Source: Panorpa germanica | Taxonomy: Eukaryota > Arthropoda > Insecta > Mecoptera > Panorpidae | Assembly: GCA_963678705.1 (NCBI GenBank) | Contig: OY783209.1 | Span: 4,278,001-4,342,000, forward strand | Direction of reading: 5' to 3' | Length of the DNA stretch: 64,000 bases | Shown: piece after piece, positions 10,898 to 23,540 of the stretch | Numbering within the stretch: position 1 is the first letter of the stretch | How the letters are laid out: every line of letters begins with the position of its first letter | Translations under genes and position numbers: made by a program | The notes under the pieces: model-generated | Databases searched by the model: none | What the model was told of the DNA's origin: nothing | Seen by the model: the letters and a program-made list of their open reading frames with translations, nothing else

Positions 10898-11291
10898 CCC
10901 AGTAAATATTTTGGTGAAATAGCATAGCTAGGTGAAGTTCTACCTGTCAAAAGATCATTCTTTCTCTTTCCAACATCATAAATTTAAATAGATATATTGT
11001 TGTTATCTCTTTTACATTTAAAAATATTTATTTTAGTAGAAATACAATTTCACATTCATTTCACCAGAAACATATCATAGAAAAAGAAACAAGATATATT
11101 TGTCTTTTTTTTGCTTTGGCACTTTAATGCTTTATTTCATTCGATACTGGTACGGTAGTGATTTTACCATTTGTAGTTCATATCACTGACATTTCCTTGA
11201 ACGAGTGAAATCAAATTGTATTGTTTCATAACAAAAATATCATACGCATCTTCAATATGATGTCAAAAGTGACTCTGAAATTCTTACTGGG
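10898..11291 (+). mobile_element. MITE family A, long subtype, complete
   Basis: 394 bp with inverted ends: CCCAGTAAATATTTTGGTGA at the left and CTTACTGGG at the right. The right part shares CATACGCATCTTCAATATGA and TGTCAAAAGTGACT with the other copies. The middle, with TTCTTTCTCTTTCCAACATC and a CATTTCACCAGAAAC block, is shared with the copies at 20674 and 24416. No clean target duplication is visible (TA against TT). Confidence 0.8.
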
Positions 11292-13830
11292 TTCTTTATA
11301 TTAAATGGCTTGGTTAAATGGTCTTGTAATCTATTTCTTCAGCTCATACCACTTCTTCTGTAAGTTTTAATTATTGTTAATTTACTTAATGACCAATCGA
11401 CATTAGCTGTTGTCACTGGCATTCGTATTCGGAAATTCGTATTATAAACAACGTTACTTTTCTAGAAGTAATTTTATCAATCGAGTCTATATTATGTTGT
11501 TGAAATTATGTGTTCTTTTCAGTTTACTTATTAAAAAACCCTCACACGTCATTCTGTCCGATATTCAGAAGGTCCCAGACATTATTCCACGATTTGTATA
11601 TTTAATATCCCCAGGTCTGACGATATCTCCCAATGCTCCTGAATGCACATATTAATTTAAAGCGCAGTAGTTAAATATGATTTACAAAGAATTGCGCCAA
11701 AATGCGAATGTCACATAACTTCAACGACTCGTTTTGTACTCGAAGCCACGTACCTTACAGAAATATTTCTCACTAAGTCCATAGATAAGTACGAGTACAA
11801 CCAGTTCACAAGTAAAACTATGGAATAGATAAACAAAACACTAATACTGTAAATGTTTAGTGTAATTTATTTCAATGTATTAGAGAGTGGTTTCCCGCGT
11901 TTTTTACATTCATTAGTACGGTATTAGTAATATATTAAAATGATTTTGAAATTCAAAAGCTAACGGAATAGCCGTTTAGATTTAAATAAAATTGGCTATA
12001 ACTGAATTAAATATTTAAAAAGTACTCCCAAAGTTTGTTTTAATATCTAAAGAATTAATTGAGTTCAATTTTAGCAATATTTATGAAAATTATGTAGATT
12101 TAACTATCTGAAATATTTTTCTCTCTTTCTTTATATTGAAATTATTAATTGTTTTATGAATTTATATGTAAAGTATTCATTTTATTAAAAAAATGTTTCA
12201 ATAAAAGTTGTAGAACGTTACAAATCCTTTCAAATGGTACATAATTTGTTTATATACCATAACGGGTTTAAGAAATATAAGTAAAATTATAAAGGCATGT
12301 CATCCGATGTTTTGAAGCGGAATTCGTTTTGATGTTTTCTACTTTACAGCGGTGCAGCTTAATATCTATCAGATATGCAAAAAAATATTGTGTACGCAAA
12401 TTGTAGGAAATTGAGCCTTCTATCAGATTGATAATAACAATTTTTATCCTAGTATTCACTGATAGAGAAATATGGCGAAATATAAACGTTTCGAGTTAAC
12501 ACTTTTTCAAGATTGAAGCTGTTAAACAAAATAATCGGAATCAGCAGACCCAAAGGAGCTTTTCCGCCAATTTGCCGCATTACGTATCTATGAAACTATA
12601 AAGAAATCTTGCAATTATTAATATATAAAATTCCTAAGTATAAAATGGCACAACTTATTCTTTCGAATGTACAAAACTTATGTTTGAAACACATTCTTAT
12701 ATAACATTTATATTCCAAACATTAACCATAAAAAAAACTTGACTCAAAAAGGAAAAAAAATCACCCAAACTCGAGTTGTTAAGGAATCTCCCGCCTTTTT
12801 TTCTGTATGAACCTGTAGCAGACAGATCTCTATATGTATGTATTATCTAGTCATTTATAATCGTGCACAGAGCAGTATTCTCTAAAAATATGTCATTTGT
12901 TTAACTGCGTTAAGAAATTAAGATATAAATATCTTAGCGGGAGCATAGCTATTTCAGAATTAGGTTGTGTGCTACTTTTTCTAATGGAATGTAAAAAAAT
13001 TAAAAAATTGACGGAGATGTAACCATGTATTTAAAACTCTAAATTTCTTTTACGTGGCTAAACATGATCTAGCAATATTTCTCTTTTATAAATCATTTCC
13101 AAGAACCAAAGATTATAAATAATGCTACGAAAGAAAACTAATATATTTGAACATTTTAATGATTTCATCCTTTTCTTTATATCTGTTCCGCTTGTTTATA
13201 TTTGTCTCTCTTTTTCTCATAGTACACATATATGTACTTCTCGCTTTCTCATTGAAAGATGCTAACCAAAATGCAATAGATTGTCAGACAAAGTTATCTA
13301 AAGGCAATCACATACGTTAAACCTAAATCTGCAGGACATAATTTTCAATCTTCATTTACATTACCAAAAAACTGCCAAAGAAGTAGGCAGAAACAATTCC
13401 ACTATTTAAAAAATTTATTTTATTTGTTTATCAAAGATTGCGGTTAGATAAGAAAAATCTTCTATTAGGACTCCACCTTTATTTGGATAATCTTTTATGG
13501 TAGAAATTGTGACTCGACTTTTGCTAAATATTTATATTTTAAATTTATAAGTTTATGCAATACAATAATATCTATTGTTATTTTAGTATTTTTGGTGTAC
13601 CACAAGAGACGAATTTCCTCTAGTGTCAAGCGATTTATAAAACAAAGATTATCACCCCCATTTTGTAACTCTAAATGCCTATACTTTCGTAATTAAGGTA
13701 ATGATACCCCTACCAAGGTATACGACTTATTTTACACTTTATTTAAGGTCGACTGATAGCTCTGGAATACACAGGGGTAGTGGTATAGACCACTTCGAGA
13801 TTGACTTAAACTAAACCTTGGAAACTGCAA
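11292..13830. other. Unassigned AT-rich stretch
   Basis: About 2.5 kb with only short chance frames. I found no repeat shared with the rest of the window and no splice-bounded coding segment. Confidence 0.4.
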
Positions 13831-13968
13831 ACGACATTCGTTATATAATCGTAGATTGAGTTACATCTTGCTTTGTATACAGTTCTCATATTTGTTAATA
13901 AATACTATTGTACCAATATTATGTTCGGCTTATGATTTGTAATTAGTAAATCCTAATTATTACTGACA
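13831..13968 (+). repeat. 138-bp direct repeat, copy 1
   Basis: Starts ACGACATTCGTTATATAATC and ends TACTGACA. It matches 15846-15983 at the same length with about eight differences by eye. It contains TTAATAAATACTATTG, which could be a polyadenylation region. The two copies lie 2.0 kb apart in the same orientation. They may be pieces of LTRs of an old element or two copies of a short transposon; the flanking sequences do not align. Confidence 0.7.
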
Positions 13969-15261
13969 ATATTTTTGGGCAAACTTAAGTAACCTAATTA
14001 TTCGTAAGCCTCGAATTACATTGTACCTTAAACCTTTTCTCGAGGTTTCCAACGGGCTGAGGCTCATAAACAAAAAAAATAACAAAATCAGTAGAATATA
14101 AACTTCAGCAAACTTTTTAATGTAAAGTGTACTTAAAGTGTAACCCGATACCACTATCATTGTGTTTGTAAGGCCATGGTCTTACTCTAAACGAAATTAA
14201 AGTATTAGACAATATCGATATTATCTATTTTGGATGCACGTTAGATTTTTCAGAATACCACTCATTGACAAACCCAGCTACATCAAGATCACGTACCGCT
14301 GGATACTTTGTGGCCATTGTCTGGTCGTCTTTAGACGGGCTAGGTTGTGTCGAGCGCTGTACGCTGTGCCGTTCGCTGGCGTTTAGCCTGTAGCTAGCTC
14401 CGTCAAATGTAAACACACTAATACATACAAATCATATCACACGTACAATACTCAAACATCAGCACGTCGTCTTTGATACAGCATTCTCAGAATTAACTCA
14501 AATAACTGGTTGTTGTTGAATGTTGACGAGTCTCGGTTTCTTGGACCTTTAAAAATGTCGGCGATCCCACAGTCCCTTTAAATATCATACTGTGTAACGT
14601 TATCAAGTGCGTTGTAATTTGCGTTACTTGTTTAAGTTTATACATGCGTTTATATGTACAAATATAAATTAGTATTATATAAATAAAAGCCAAAATAAAT
14701 ATAAAGTACATTTTGTAGTTAATTTGTATTGTAGCTAGACTATTACAAAACCCGTTTACAACTTTATTGAATCTGACGACGCGTTTGTAGAGTTTAATTG
14801 AAAAAATAATATTCGTCCATTTTTAAATATTTTTTTCTATTTCTAGCCATCTTCTAATCTTACAAACGTATAATCGTGTACCTGTATTACAAGTGGTTTT
14901 CATCATCTATTGTCTAAAAATATTAAAACGATGTTAAATGTCCTTGAGAGTAATGCAGTTTTAATAGCGAGTTCAAAAATTTTGAACTGATGTAAACAAT
15001 TATTTTAGTTTCAAAGTTAGCGTCTTAAATATGTTCAGTTCCATTAGTTTGTGTCACCACAGTATTTGACTTGTGCGCAGGCATAGAAAATGTGTTGCCA
15101 GTAAACTACAAGATATAGTATGACACGTTGGATAAGTGACAACGAATATTTGAGTATGTCTTACACGTGTTCTAGAACAAATTAGATATTCAATTAGAAA
15201 TCTCGAAGAACAAAGTTTGATTACACTTTAAACCCCATAAAGGCTTCATAGTTGGTCATTG
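13969..15261. other. Mostly unassigned; holds one candidate exon
   Basis: Lies between the two 138-bp direct repeats. The segment 14225-14420 is less AT-rich than its surroundings and is listed separately. Nothing else was recognised. Confidence 0.4.
14225..14317 (-). other. Candidate small exon or start of a gene
   Basis: On the minus strand an ATG at 14317-14315 sits in a good initiation context (ACAATGG). It opens a 30-codon frame that begins MATKYPAVRDLDVAGFVNEW and ends at a TAG at 14227-14225. The frame continues open upstream to about 14416. The block is clearly less AT-rich than its neighbours. The pattern P.VRDLDVAGFVNEWY faintly recalls the first strand of lipocalins (DF...FLG.WYE), but the glycine is missing and the match is too short to name a family. 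A GTACGT within the frame could be a splice donor. It may be chance. Confidence 0.25.
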
Positions 15262-15636
15262 CCCAGTAAACATTTTGGAGTAAATTCTACTTAATTTCTA
15301 TTACATATCATGAATTTTTTGTCTGGAACGTGTTCGTTTTCTATTCAGTCGTTCATAGGAAAGGTCCTTTTTATGAGCTACAGACATTGCAACGACGGTT
15401 CACTGCTGAATTAAAAGCGGAGTAGGTTTATGATTTATGACCGGATAATAAAAATATACCCATGTGGGAAAGAAACAGAAATACTTAATGAATGATGTTG
15501 GAAAAAGAAAGAATATTATTATGAAAAACTAACACAAAATCTGTGACAGGTAGAGAACTTGTAAAGCGTTAGAATAGAATTGTACGAGTGACTCGAACTT
15601 CACCAAATAGGACACTTCACCAAATTGTTTACTGGG
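15262..15636 (+). mobile_element. MITE family A, copy with TG target duplication
   Basis: 375 bp, starting CCCAGTAAACATTTTGGAGT and ending CACCAAATTGTTTACTGGG, flanked by TG on both sides (15260-15261, 15637-15638). The right end carries GGACACTTCACCAAA as in the short copies. The interior differs from the others. Confidence 0.85.
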
Positions 15637-15845
15637 TGATTACTATTACCAACATCAGATATAGAAAAAACAATAGGAAATTAATTTACTTAAAGAAATT
15701 GTTAGCGATATTGCGCTCTAAGACTCTGGCTTCAGTCTTATCTTAACATAAACAACTCTGGAATGTATGGAGCTCTATCTGTAATCTATAATAAGTAATC
15801 TGACTCGTGTACAATCCTTTTGCATCTTGTCCAAGACACTACCAG

Positions 15846-15983
15846 ACGACATTCGTTATATAATCGTTGATTGAGCTACATCTTGCTTTGTATACAGTTA
15901 TTATATTTGTTAATAAATACTATTGTACCAATATTATGTTCGGCTTATGATTTGAAATTAGTAAATCCTAATCCTTCCTGACA
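15846..15983 (+). repeat. 138-bp direct repeat, copy 2
   Basis: Same length and orientation as 13831-13968, ending CCTGACA. Differences are scattered rather than clustered. See copy 1 for interpretation. Confidence 0.7.
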
Positions 15984-18185
15984 AAACCGTTAAAATTAAT
16001 TTATTTTAATGAAAACCACAGGAAAATGATAAAATAAAATATTGTAAAAGGAATTTATCTTTATTAAACATTGCTAAAAATACTATGTAAGTAAATAATC
16101 ATGTTGGTCTACAAATATATCAGCAACCGTTACAAAAATTTAGATAAAAATGTGTGGTAAGCCATAAGTAAATATTAGTAGATCAAAAACACCGATATCG
16201 ATATCGACACAGTGTAAGACAATATGTTGGCAGGAAAGTCATTTTCGTTTTGTGGTGTGAAATAAAACTTACCGGCTTATTTTATAACAATATTCTCTGA
16301 TGACATGGGTCATAAATTTTCTACCTATATAGATAAAGATATAATGAAAATGCAAATTAAAGTTAAGTTTTGAATACCATTATCAAATAAATGAAACTGA
16401 CATGACGTCAGGGAACAGTTACAAAATAAGGCACTAGGTTTATGTTATACAAAGAATAATCTATAATCAATTACATATTTTTCATTTTGTTCGATAACCT
16501 TTTTATAATCTTTCAGGCAACTTCAAGATTCCGTGCTCTTTCTAATCAGCAAACAACACAATCATGTGCGATTCACGTCATAATTCCACATAACATTATG
16601 TGAAAATAATATCTTGTATATATATTTCATATACATAACAGTGCATACTATGTACATGCAGCAATGTTTAAATATGTAAACACATACCTTTGTATTTGCA
16701 CATACATAAGACATACACTGTAGGATTTACTTCACAATAGAATATACATAGGATATGCAATATACATGCATGTATATAACTTGGATATTGTATGTATATC
16801 CATTTGTTTTCTCGTTTATATGTGCATGCAAAGTTAACAAAAACGTGGCCAAATTTTCTAAAGAATCTCTTAATTTGAAAGGTAATACAAAACGAAATGA
16901 TAACACACTCTTCTTTGTTTACTACTTTACAAATAATGTGTTTGTAATTAGTTACAAAATCTATATTATTAATTGATATAAACAACAAACTCATCTATAA
17001 TAATAGTAATATATTTTTTTATGAAATATAAATAGCAATCATAATCTAGCATTGAGTCTTGCTGGTATAATATGTTATAATGCGACGTAGAATATACCAC
17101 TGTTATATAGATATACCAACATAGTGCGTGATAAAAAAGTACAATCTGAAATACAAATTATATTACAAGAGAAGTTCGTTACAGGATGTTAGAAGACTAA
17201 AGATGAAAACAGAAGACTACACTGACAGGTTAAGTGGGCACGTCAAGATGTGTGAGAAATATCCTATAGAAAAATTACAATTGACAAAAACATGCTTAAG
17301 TTATGCATTAATAACTGTATAGATGCATTAATTGTATTTAATAGCTAGCTACGAGAATTGGTAGTGCTGTGTACTAGCTTATACAAAATTATGACTGAAA
17401 TTTGCAATAAAACAACATTTTCTTATTAATAACTTTATATTTTATATAGTAAATCAATCCGACGATTTTTATTCCTGGCGAAATAGTCAATGGTCATGTC
17501 ATGTTATTTCAGCAAGCCCCGGTAATCTTCAGTCTCGCTAGATTCTACATATAGTTTGCACTGTATCTTCTGTCTCACGCGCTAAACAATGTATCGCATA
17601 TTCCATAGTAGTTATATTGCTACGAGCGCTGTGGAGAGCGCACAGGGAATATTACTTCGAGCGAAAATAAGTTTTATTTATTCGGCACAGAATTTAAGTT
17701 GATTCCTTGCAACTTCCTAAGTATAAAGTCATTGGGGTATTATATGATATTTTATGATTCTACTTTCTTTTTCAAGTTATAAATATTTGGTAGTGCAGCG
17801 CACGAGTGCATTTAAGGTACATCCATCCCTGATTTATTGTCGACCTATTTACGATTCTAATCCTATTACAGATATTTTCCTACTGTTGTCAAGAGTAATG
17901 GGGTTGTGGGTGTAGCTTAGAAACCATTCTCCCCTCCCCTTTCGTTCTCAAATTCTTTTTTATTTTAGCAGGTAAACTAATAATATTTTATTGTATACAG
18001 TGCGAATAAGATATTAACCAATCTCCATTCTCCAATAACAATAATGTATATTAATGTAGGAAGAGTGGAGTGGAAAATTATTAGCGTTGTCTCTTTTTGG
18101 TAAATATGTTCATTGAGTGCTATCTCTGTCTTTCAACAACAATAACATAATATGTTTATGAACTATGTCTTCATTTCTATACCAC
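15984..18185. other. Unassigned stretch with low-complexity patch
   Basis: AT-rich. 16620-16830 is rich in TATACAT/TACATG motifs and produces overlapping chance frames on both strands. Around 17520-17680 the sequence is less AT-rich but shows no frame or repeat I could assign. Confidence 0.4.
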
Positions 18186-18232
18186 TGTACTATATATTGA
18201 TAAAGTTGGCTATCAGGACCGCAAATGTGACT
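18186..18232 (+). repeat. Fragment of MITE family B
   Basis: ACTATATATTGATAAAGTTG followed by GCTATCAGGACCGCAAATG corresponds to a diagnostic part of family B at 61561-61605. Only this piece is preserved. Confidence 0.55.
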
Positions 18233-18239
18233 ACATGAA

Positions 18240-18440
18240 GAGACTGACTCGATATACATTAAAACAATAATAAAGCAGCAAACAGAAAAATTTTACAACA
18301 CCTTAAAAAATCACGATAACCCATTAATACAGCATCTTGGACAATACACACACGACAGCCTACCCTTCAAGATCAAATACAGACTACCGAAGGACACCAT
18401 ATTCAATAGGAGAGGAGGCCCCAAATTATTTTCCGAATAA
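18240..18440 (+). pseudogene. Jockey-type non-LTR retrotransposon, C-terminal end of ORF2
   Basis: A 5'-truncated remnant of a LINE reverse-transcriptase polyprotein. In the frame ending at TAA 18438-18440 it reads ...EKFYNTLKNHDNPLIQHLG and then YTHDSLPFKIKYRLPKD. This is the typical last stretch of jockey-clade ORF2 proteins (FY..., NPLI..LG.Y, LPF..K...PK). Only about 65 codons remain; endonuclease and RT are absent, as expected for a dead-on-arrival copy. The strand and family are well supported, the exact clade less so. Confidence 0.75.
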
Positions 18441-18499
18441 AAGGAACAAAATTTATTCGTTAAGTCTTATAAAAATTTATTGCTTTGATCTTTATTGTG

Positions 18500-18548
18500 A
18501 AAGCACTGGGGCAGTAGCCCCGCCTGCCCTCCCTCAAATTTGAGCCTG
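18500..18548. repeat. Possible hAT terminal sequence
   Basis: CACTGGGGCAGTAGCCCC followed by GCCTGCCCTCC resembles GGGTGCAGTTGCCCTGCTTG at 34600-34637, which ends in CCGCCACTG. Probably the decayed end of a hAT-like element; no partner end was found. Confidence 0.3.
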
Positions 18549-18550
18549 TG

Positions 18551-19234
18551 GGCGTCTACTTAACTAACAAAAATGCTACGCATCGGCTTCTTTATAGAGA
18601 CCTTGATTGAAATTATTCAATTTAACATGATAATAAAGCCACGCCTAACAAATTATTATCTTTCCAATAATTCTTGATAAATAATTAACAAAATAATTTA
18701 ATAAACACTTAAAAAATATATATTCTTAAACAATGCCATAAGCAACAATTAGATGTTATGTATAATCCCATGTTAATAGCTATAAAAAGTTAACAATTTA
18801 CAAAATCATGGTCTTAAATTTTTATTAAGAAACCGGTCCATATATAAAGCCAATATAAATTATGCGGTAGATACCAAATAAAAAAAAAAAAAAGACAAAT
18901 AAAAATAACTTCATGGTCAGTTATCTCTTCTCTCACACAAACGTAAGCAATTCCAAGAATGAACATTTCCCGCCAAAATTATATACAAGGTAAAATGATC
19001 TTTAAATATATGTGCTATAAAAGATATAATTGTTTGTCTTATAGATACAGTTTTGCTTTATTTTTATATATATAATCTAAATAGGCAAGAAACGAAAGAT
19101 TAGATGAGTGGGTCGTCAGACCTAGTATCGTGTTGATAAAGTTGAAAAACATGATAAATGACGGAATTCATTTCCAGGTACATTCGGAGGAGAAAGTTTA
19201 ACACGTATTATAAAAATCAGCTGATTTAATGGGC
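18551..19234. other. Unassigned AT-rich stretch
   Basis: Nothing recognised except a 14-base A run near 18882-18895. Confidence 0.4.
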
Positions 19235-19395
19235 TTATGTGAATTATGACTTAATTTCTATAAAACGGAACTATATATTGATGAAGTTGGCTACCAGAAC
19301 CTCAAATGTCCAATTACTTTTTAATACCTCCTTATATTTTATAAGATTTTAATTATAACAATTAAAAAAGTAATTTTGTCTGTTTATTTTTTTTT
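19235..19395 (+). mobile_element. MITE family B, left part, diverged
   Basis: Begins ATGGGCTTATGTG after TA. It continues with CTTAATTTCTATAAAACGGA and ACTATATATTGATGAAG, parallel to the copy at 61521. Similarity stops near AATTTTGTCTG, just before a non-LTR fragment in opposite orientation. Confidence 0.65.
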
Positions 19396-19401
19396 ATTGT
19401 A

Positions 19402-19770
19402 GAATTGGAGGCGATTTCAACGACAAGGTCATGTTCGCCTGAAGTTAATTTATTTTAGTTAAATTTGATTTATTAAGTTTATATCAGTAAGGAATTCGAG
19501 CACTTTTTTAATTTCTTCTGGATGTTGTGTTTTGTTCATTGAGTTTGATATTGTGGACAGGTTACTAGTAGATGATGGACTGTTATATGCGTCTGACAGT
19601 TGCTGCACTGCGGAGCTGTTGTTTTACTGATTAAATGTTGATGCGTCAATCTCGTATGTTCTGTTCGTAGTCTGAAGATGGCTTTTTCGTATTATCTATT
19701 GCCTAGATAAGAAATTTCCCACTTTTTTGCATTTTCCTTATTCAACCTCAATTTGTTGCTACTTATTTGC
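19402..19770 (-). pseudogene. Non-LTR retrotransposon 3' end, copy 2 (RNase H/zinc-finger tail)
   Basis: The reverse complement matches 23105-23540 over most of its length, including AAAACAACAGCTCCGCAGTG and the codons for C..C and the later H and C. It thus encodes the same C-terminal region of an I/R1-like ORF2 protein. It has substitutions and a deletion near the end of the frame, so it is a pseudogene. The tail after the stop differs from the other copy in its last 40 bp or so. Confidence 0.8.
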
Positions 19771-20029
19771 CTCCTACACTCGTTTTAATCTGTTTATTTA
19801 ATAATGGGATCCAACGTTATAGAAAATTCAGATGCTTGGTACGTCATATCTGACCATTTCACATCTCTTTTGTGTAACAGACACGTATACGAGTGTGTGT
19901 GTGTGTCACGTCATTTACTATTAACAGCTGAGTTGTGTATCTCCTTGCCAACAGGGAATAATAATCCCGAATATTTATTTTCTCTGTGACGTCCTATACA
20001 TATCTAAAACATGCGGCAAAATTTAAATT

Positions 20030-20150
20030 CAAATTTGATATAGCTATAACTCCGTCAACTTTTGGATATTTAAAAAAATAAAAATGGCAATACATATATT
20101 AAAATTTATTTATTTCAATCGAAAATTAAAGAAACGAGTTCACAAGATAA
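20030..20150 (+). repeat. MITE family B, right part
   Basis: TATAGCTATAACTCCGTCAA and the following GGATATTTAAAAAAATA match the family B stretch at 62000-62060. Together with 19235-19395 this may be one B copy split by later insertions; 19771-20029 is unassigned. Confidence 0.5.
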
Positions 20151-20673
20151 AATTAAAATATTTAATTTTCTCTCGGATTGTACAGATATCATATGGTTCT
20201 TCTATCCTTTTCTCTCTATATAATAAGATTACAGTTCAGAAAGCTTGCAAGATTCTCCGCCAGGGCTCTCTGGTGTTGTATCTACTATCAGCTGATTCCA
20301 AGGCCATTGCTTGTTCTTTCTAGATATTATGATACGGGATATTGAACGATGACATATAAAAATATGAGAATTCTTCACTTGAATACGAATTTGATGGTTC
20401 TAAAGCTGAGTTAACTTGATATTGTATTCATAAGCATAGGATTTATAAAGATAAAAGTAAGATTAAAATAGAATTTGTAATGGAAGGCCTGAGAAGTGAG
20501 GTTATAATCTTACCATGAGAATGATATGAAACAAAAGAAAGAATTTCATAATAAAATGGATTTTAAATGTGACTCTTTTTACTCCGTAATTGCGTGACGT
20601 ATTAAATAGATAACCTAGTTGTTAGATTCTATGTTAACCCAATAAATATATTACTATTTAATAGTGAAGACCA
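20151..20673. other. Unassigned stretch
   Basis: No feature recognised. Confidence 0.4.
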
Positions 20674-20890
20674 CCCAGTAAACATTTCGGTGAAATGCCT
20701 CAGATTTCTGATAGATGTCATCAAATTGTACGATTTTTTTCATAATAATATTCTTTCTCTTTCGAACATCATACATTTAAGAGGAGTTATGGTTGTTGTC
20801 TCTTTTACATTTGAAAATGATGGTTTTAGAATATCACAGAAAAAGAAACAAGATATATCTGTCTTTGTTTAATAGTTTATTTGCAACTAT
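20674..20890 (+). mobile_element. MITE family A, long subtype, truncated
   Basis: Left end CCCAGTAAACATTTCGGTGA is followed by the shared block TTCTTTCTCTTTCGAACATC and GTTGTTGTCTCTTTTACATT. The right end is missing. The short frame found inside it is a by-product of the repeat, not a gene. Confidence 0.75.
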
Positions 20891-23104
20891 ATACATATTT
20901 AAACTATAGGGCGGACCAATAATAGCTTTAGAATTTGTAAAAATTACATGATAGTATAAAGGCTGATTTTTTTATATTTTCTACGGCGAACTATTAGAAA
21001 TCACGTACATTAATACCAGACCAGTGGGTAGGAAAAAGCCACCCGCCATACCACTTCAAAGTTTAATAAAATGTGTGATGTCTAATATAATTTCAGAAAT
21101 GTGATTTTTAATAGTCCTTTTAGAGCCTTTATCAGTTTTGAGTGCAAATGCACTCAAACAACGTAATTCGCCATTGCTTCTATTAAAATTGATGTAATTA
21201 CGTTTTAATTAAATTCACACGTGTCTGTCTAAAAAACCGTTAATATTTATGACTTAGGCGCGTTTCTGTTTCTATCCTTGCCAGTGTAAGTCCACTGATA
21301 AGCTGCTATAAGAGATCCACTTCAGATTTATCTACAAACGGCGTTGCTCTGTCGTGGGAATCAGCTGATCGGGCCGTAAAATGGGACTGGGACTGGGACG
21401 GGGATATCTAAATAGAGGAATGCCTGGAATACTTGATACTCGATAGCTGATAACGATAACTATAAGGATAAACTTTCAAAAAAGAAAAAAAAACTACCAC
21501 AGTAATTAAAAGATTTAGAAAAATGTTTATATAAATGACTCTAAGGTAAAGAAAACAGTATATGTATTTAATACACACATATAAGGATAAAAAAATTTAA
21601 AAAGAAAGAAGCTATTTTTGTTTCTTTTTGTTGTTTTTTTCAATAATGATTTGTATGACTTTATAGGTACACACACTTCTTTTTGACTTATTTTGGCTAT
21701 GCTTGGTAATAACGCCTCACAAGAGAATTAAATTACTGCCAATGGCAAACAGCAAGTAGTGTTCCCCGTTGGTCACGCAACAAAATATTAACTTCGCCCA
21801 ATATTATTAATTTCAGTGTTTGTTTTCGGTATGGTATTATAATATTTTGCAACATATATTTTACACAATGGCCAAGAGTGTTAAGGCGTTAAACTGCTGT
21901 GATTTTAGGGTATATATATTTTTATATAATAATATATAATCTTGTGTAAAAAGTTTTATTTATGTCACAAAAATGTAATTTTATAGTAAAGACAATTATT
22001 TTTCCTTAATCTGACAATATTTTTAATGTAAATAAACTTGAAATATAAGAGTATGCAAGTAAAACATAACAATGTAATATTTATGTAAATTGTACGTGAT
22101 ATAACTGTTCTTAGTCGACTCTATCAGAGATATCAACCATAAAATCTGGGTAGGAAGAACAACACTTTTCCAAAATGCAAGGAAAGTTTTTTTCTTTAAA
22201 ATTAATTAGTAATAAAATAAAATAAATAAATGTGTAAGCTGTTTGACTATAAAAATGCAATATTTATTACAAATTCCTAGACTCTAATTATCAGACAGTG
22301 TTATCGAATAGTTTTAGAAAGGGTACTAAAACAAAGAACCTTTTTCACAGTTAATTCTTCTCAGAAATCGTAACCTCAAATCTTGGTACAGGTAAGAATT
22401 CATTTTGTAAGTACAACCTGATGTTAAAAATGTAAAAAATGTTTAAAAAAAATAGGAGTCTACTATCAAATGAAAGGTGTTATCTTTAAATTACCAAAAG
22501 AGTTATAAATTGTAATAAAAGAAACTAAAAATTAACGTAAAGTTGCTAAATATGGTAAAAAAAATATTGCCATCTATGAATGGCATAATTTTTTAACAAT
22601 TACAATGGTGTAAGATGTTTGAGCGCGTATAATCCTTTAGAAACAATAGAAAAAGTGAAAAACTGCTAAACAATTTCTATATAAAAAGTAGAGTCTGCAC
22701 CTTAGAATTAACTTATGGCAACCTAGCAACATACATTTATTATTAAAATGTTCGCTCTGTATTTTGGATCAAAATATTTATGATCACTATATTCATAGAT
22801 TACATAAACTAAACAAATATTAAAATCCAAATCACAAAGAGTTGATTATATCTAGTTAACAGGAAATGTGTAATCCTAGTATGACAAATTTCTAATGTGA
22901 TAAAAGTACACGTTCTGTAGTATACAATCAGGGCAGTGTATTTAGGAAAGGGCAAAAAACGCGTGTGTTATGTGTACTTTTAGGAATTAATTTTCTATAA
23001 TACAACGCAATCGAAAGAGATACGGTTAGAAAAGAATCTATATCATAAGTCAACATATAGAAGCAAAAGAATTTCGCGATTACTTTAGCTTCATTATTTT
23101 TACT
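20891..23104. other. Unassigned stretch
   Basis: About 2.2 kb of AT-rich DNA without assigned frame. A short perfect inverted repeat is at 21139-21158. Confidence 0.4.
21139..21158. repeat. Perfect 9-bp stem inverted repeat
   Basis: TTGAGTGCA-AA-TGCACTCAA. An isolated hairpin-capable sequence with a loop of two bases; no neighbouring gene. Confidence 0.6.
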
Positions 23105-23540
23105 TTGAAGGTTAGAATTGAGGCAAATTCAAAACCAGTGCTGGACACAAATAAGTAACAATAAATTGAGATTAATTAAGGAAAATATAAACAAATGGGA
23201 AACTTCTTATCACAGCAATAGACAATTCGAAAAAACCATCTTCAGATTAAGAACAAGACATACGACATTGACAAGTCAACGTCTAATCAGTAAAACAACA
23301 GCTCCGCAGTGCAGCAACTGTCAGACGCAAATAACAGTCCATCATCTACTAGTAACCTGCCCACAATATCAAACGCAAAAAACAAAACACAACATCAGTG
23401 GAGAATTAAAGGACATGCTTTCAAACAATACAGAAAAAATTCAAAAAGTGCTGGAATTCATTAATTATTTTAATATAATAAACCAAATTTAATTAAAATA
23501 AATTCGCTCGAATAGAATCGCCTCAAATTCTAAAATAAAA
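23105..23540 (+). pseudogene. Non-LTR retrotransposon 3' end, copy 1 (RNase H/zinc-finger tail)
   Basis: The frame open to the stop at 23490-23492 encodes the C-terminal about 124 residues of a LINE ORF2 polyprotein. It shows FRLRTRHTTLTSQRLI, then CSNCQTQITVHHLLVTCPQY. This is the zinc-binding tail (C..C...H....C) that follows the RNase H-like region in I- and R1-type elements. Upstream endonuclease and RT are absent, so it is a 5'-truncated copy. The following 50 bp hold an AATAAAAAATAAAAG tail at about 23535. A second copy lies inverted at 19402-19770. Confidence 0.85.
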
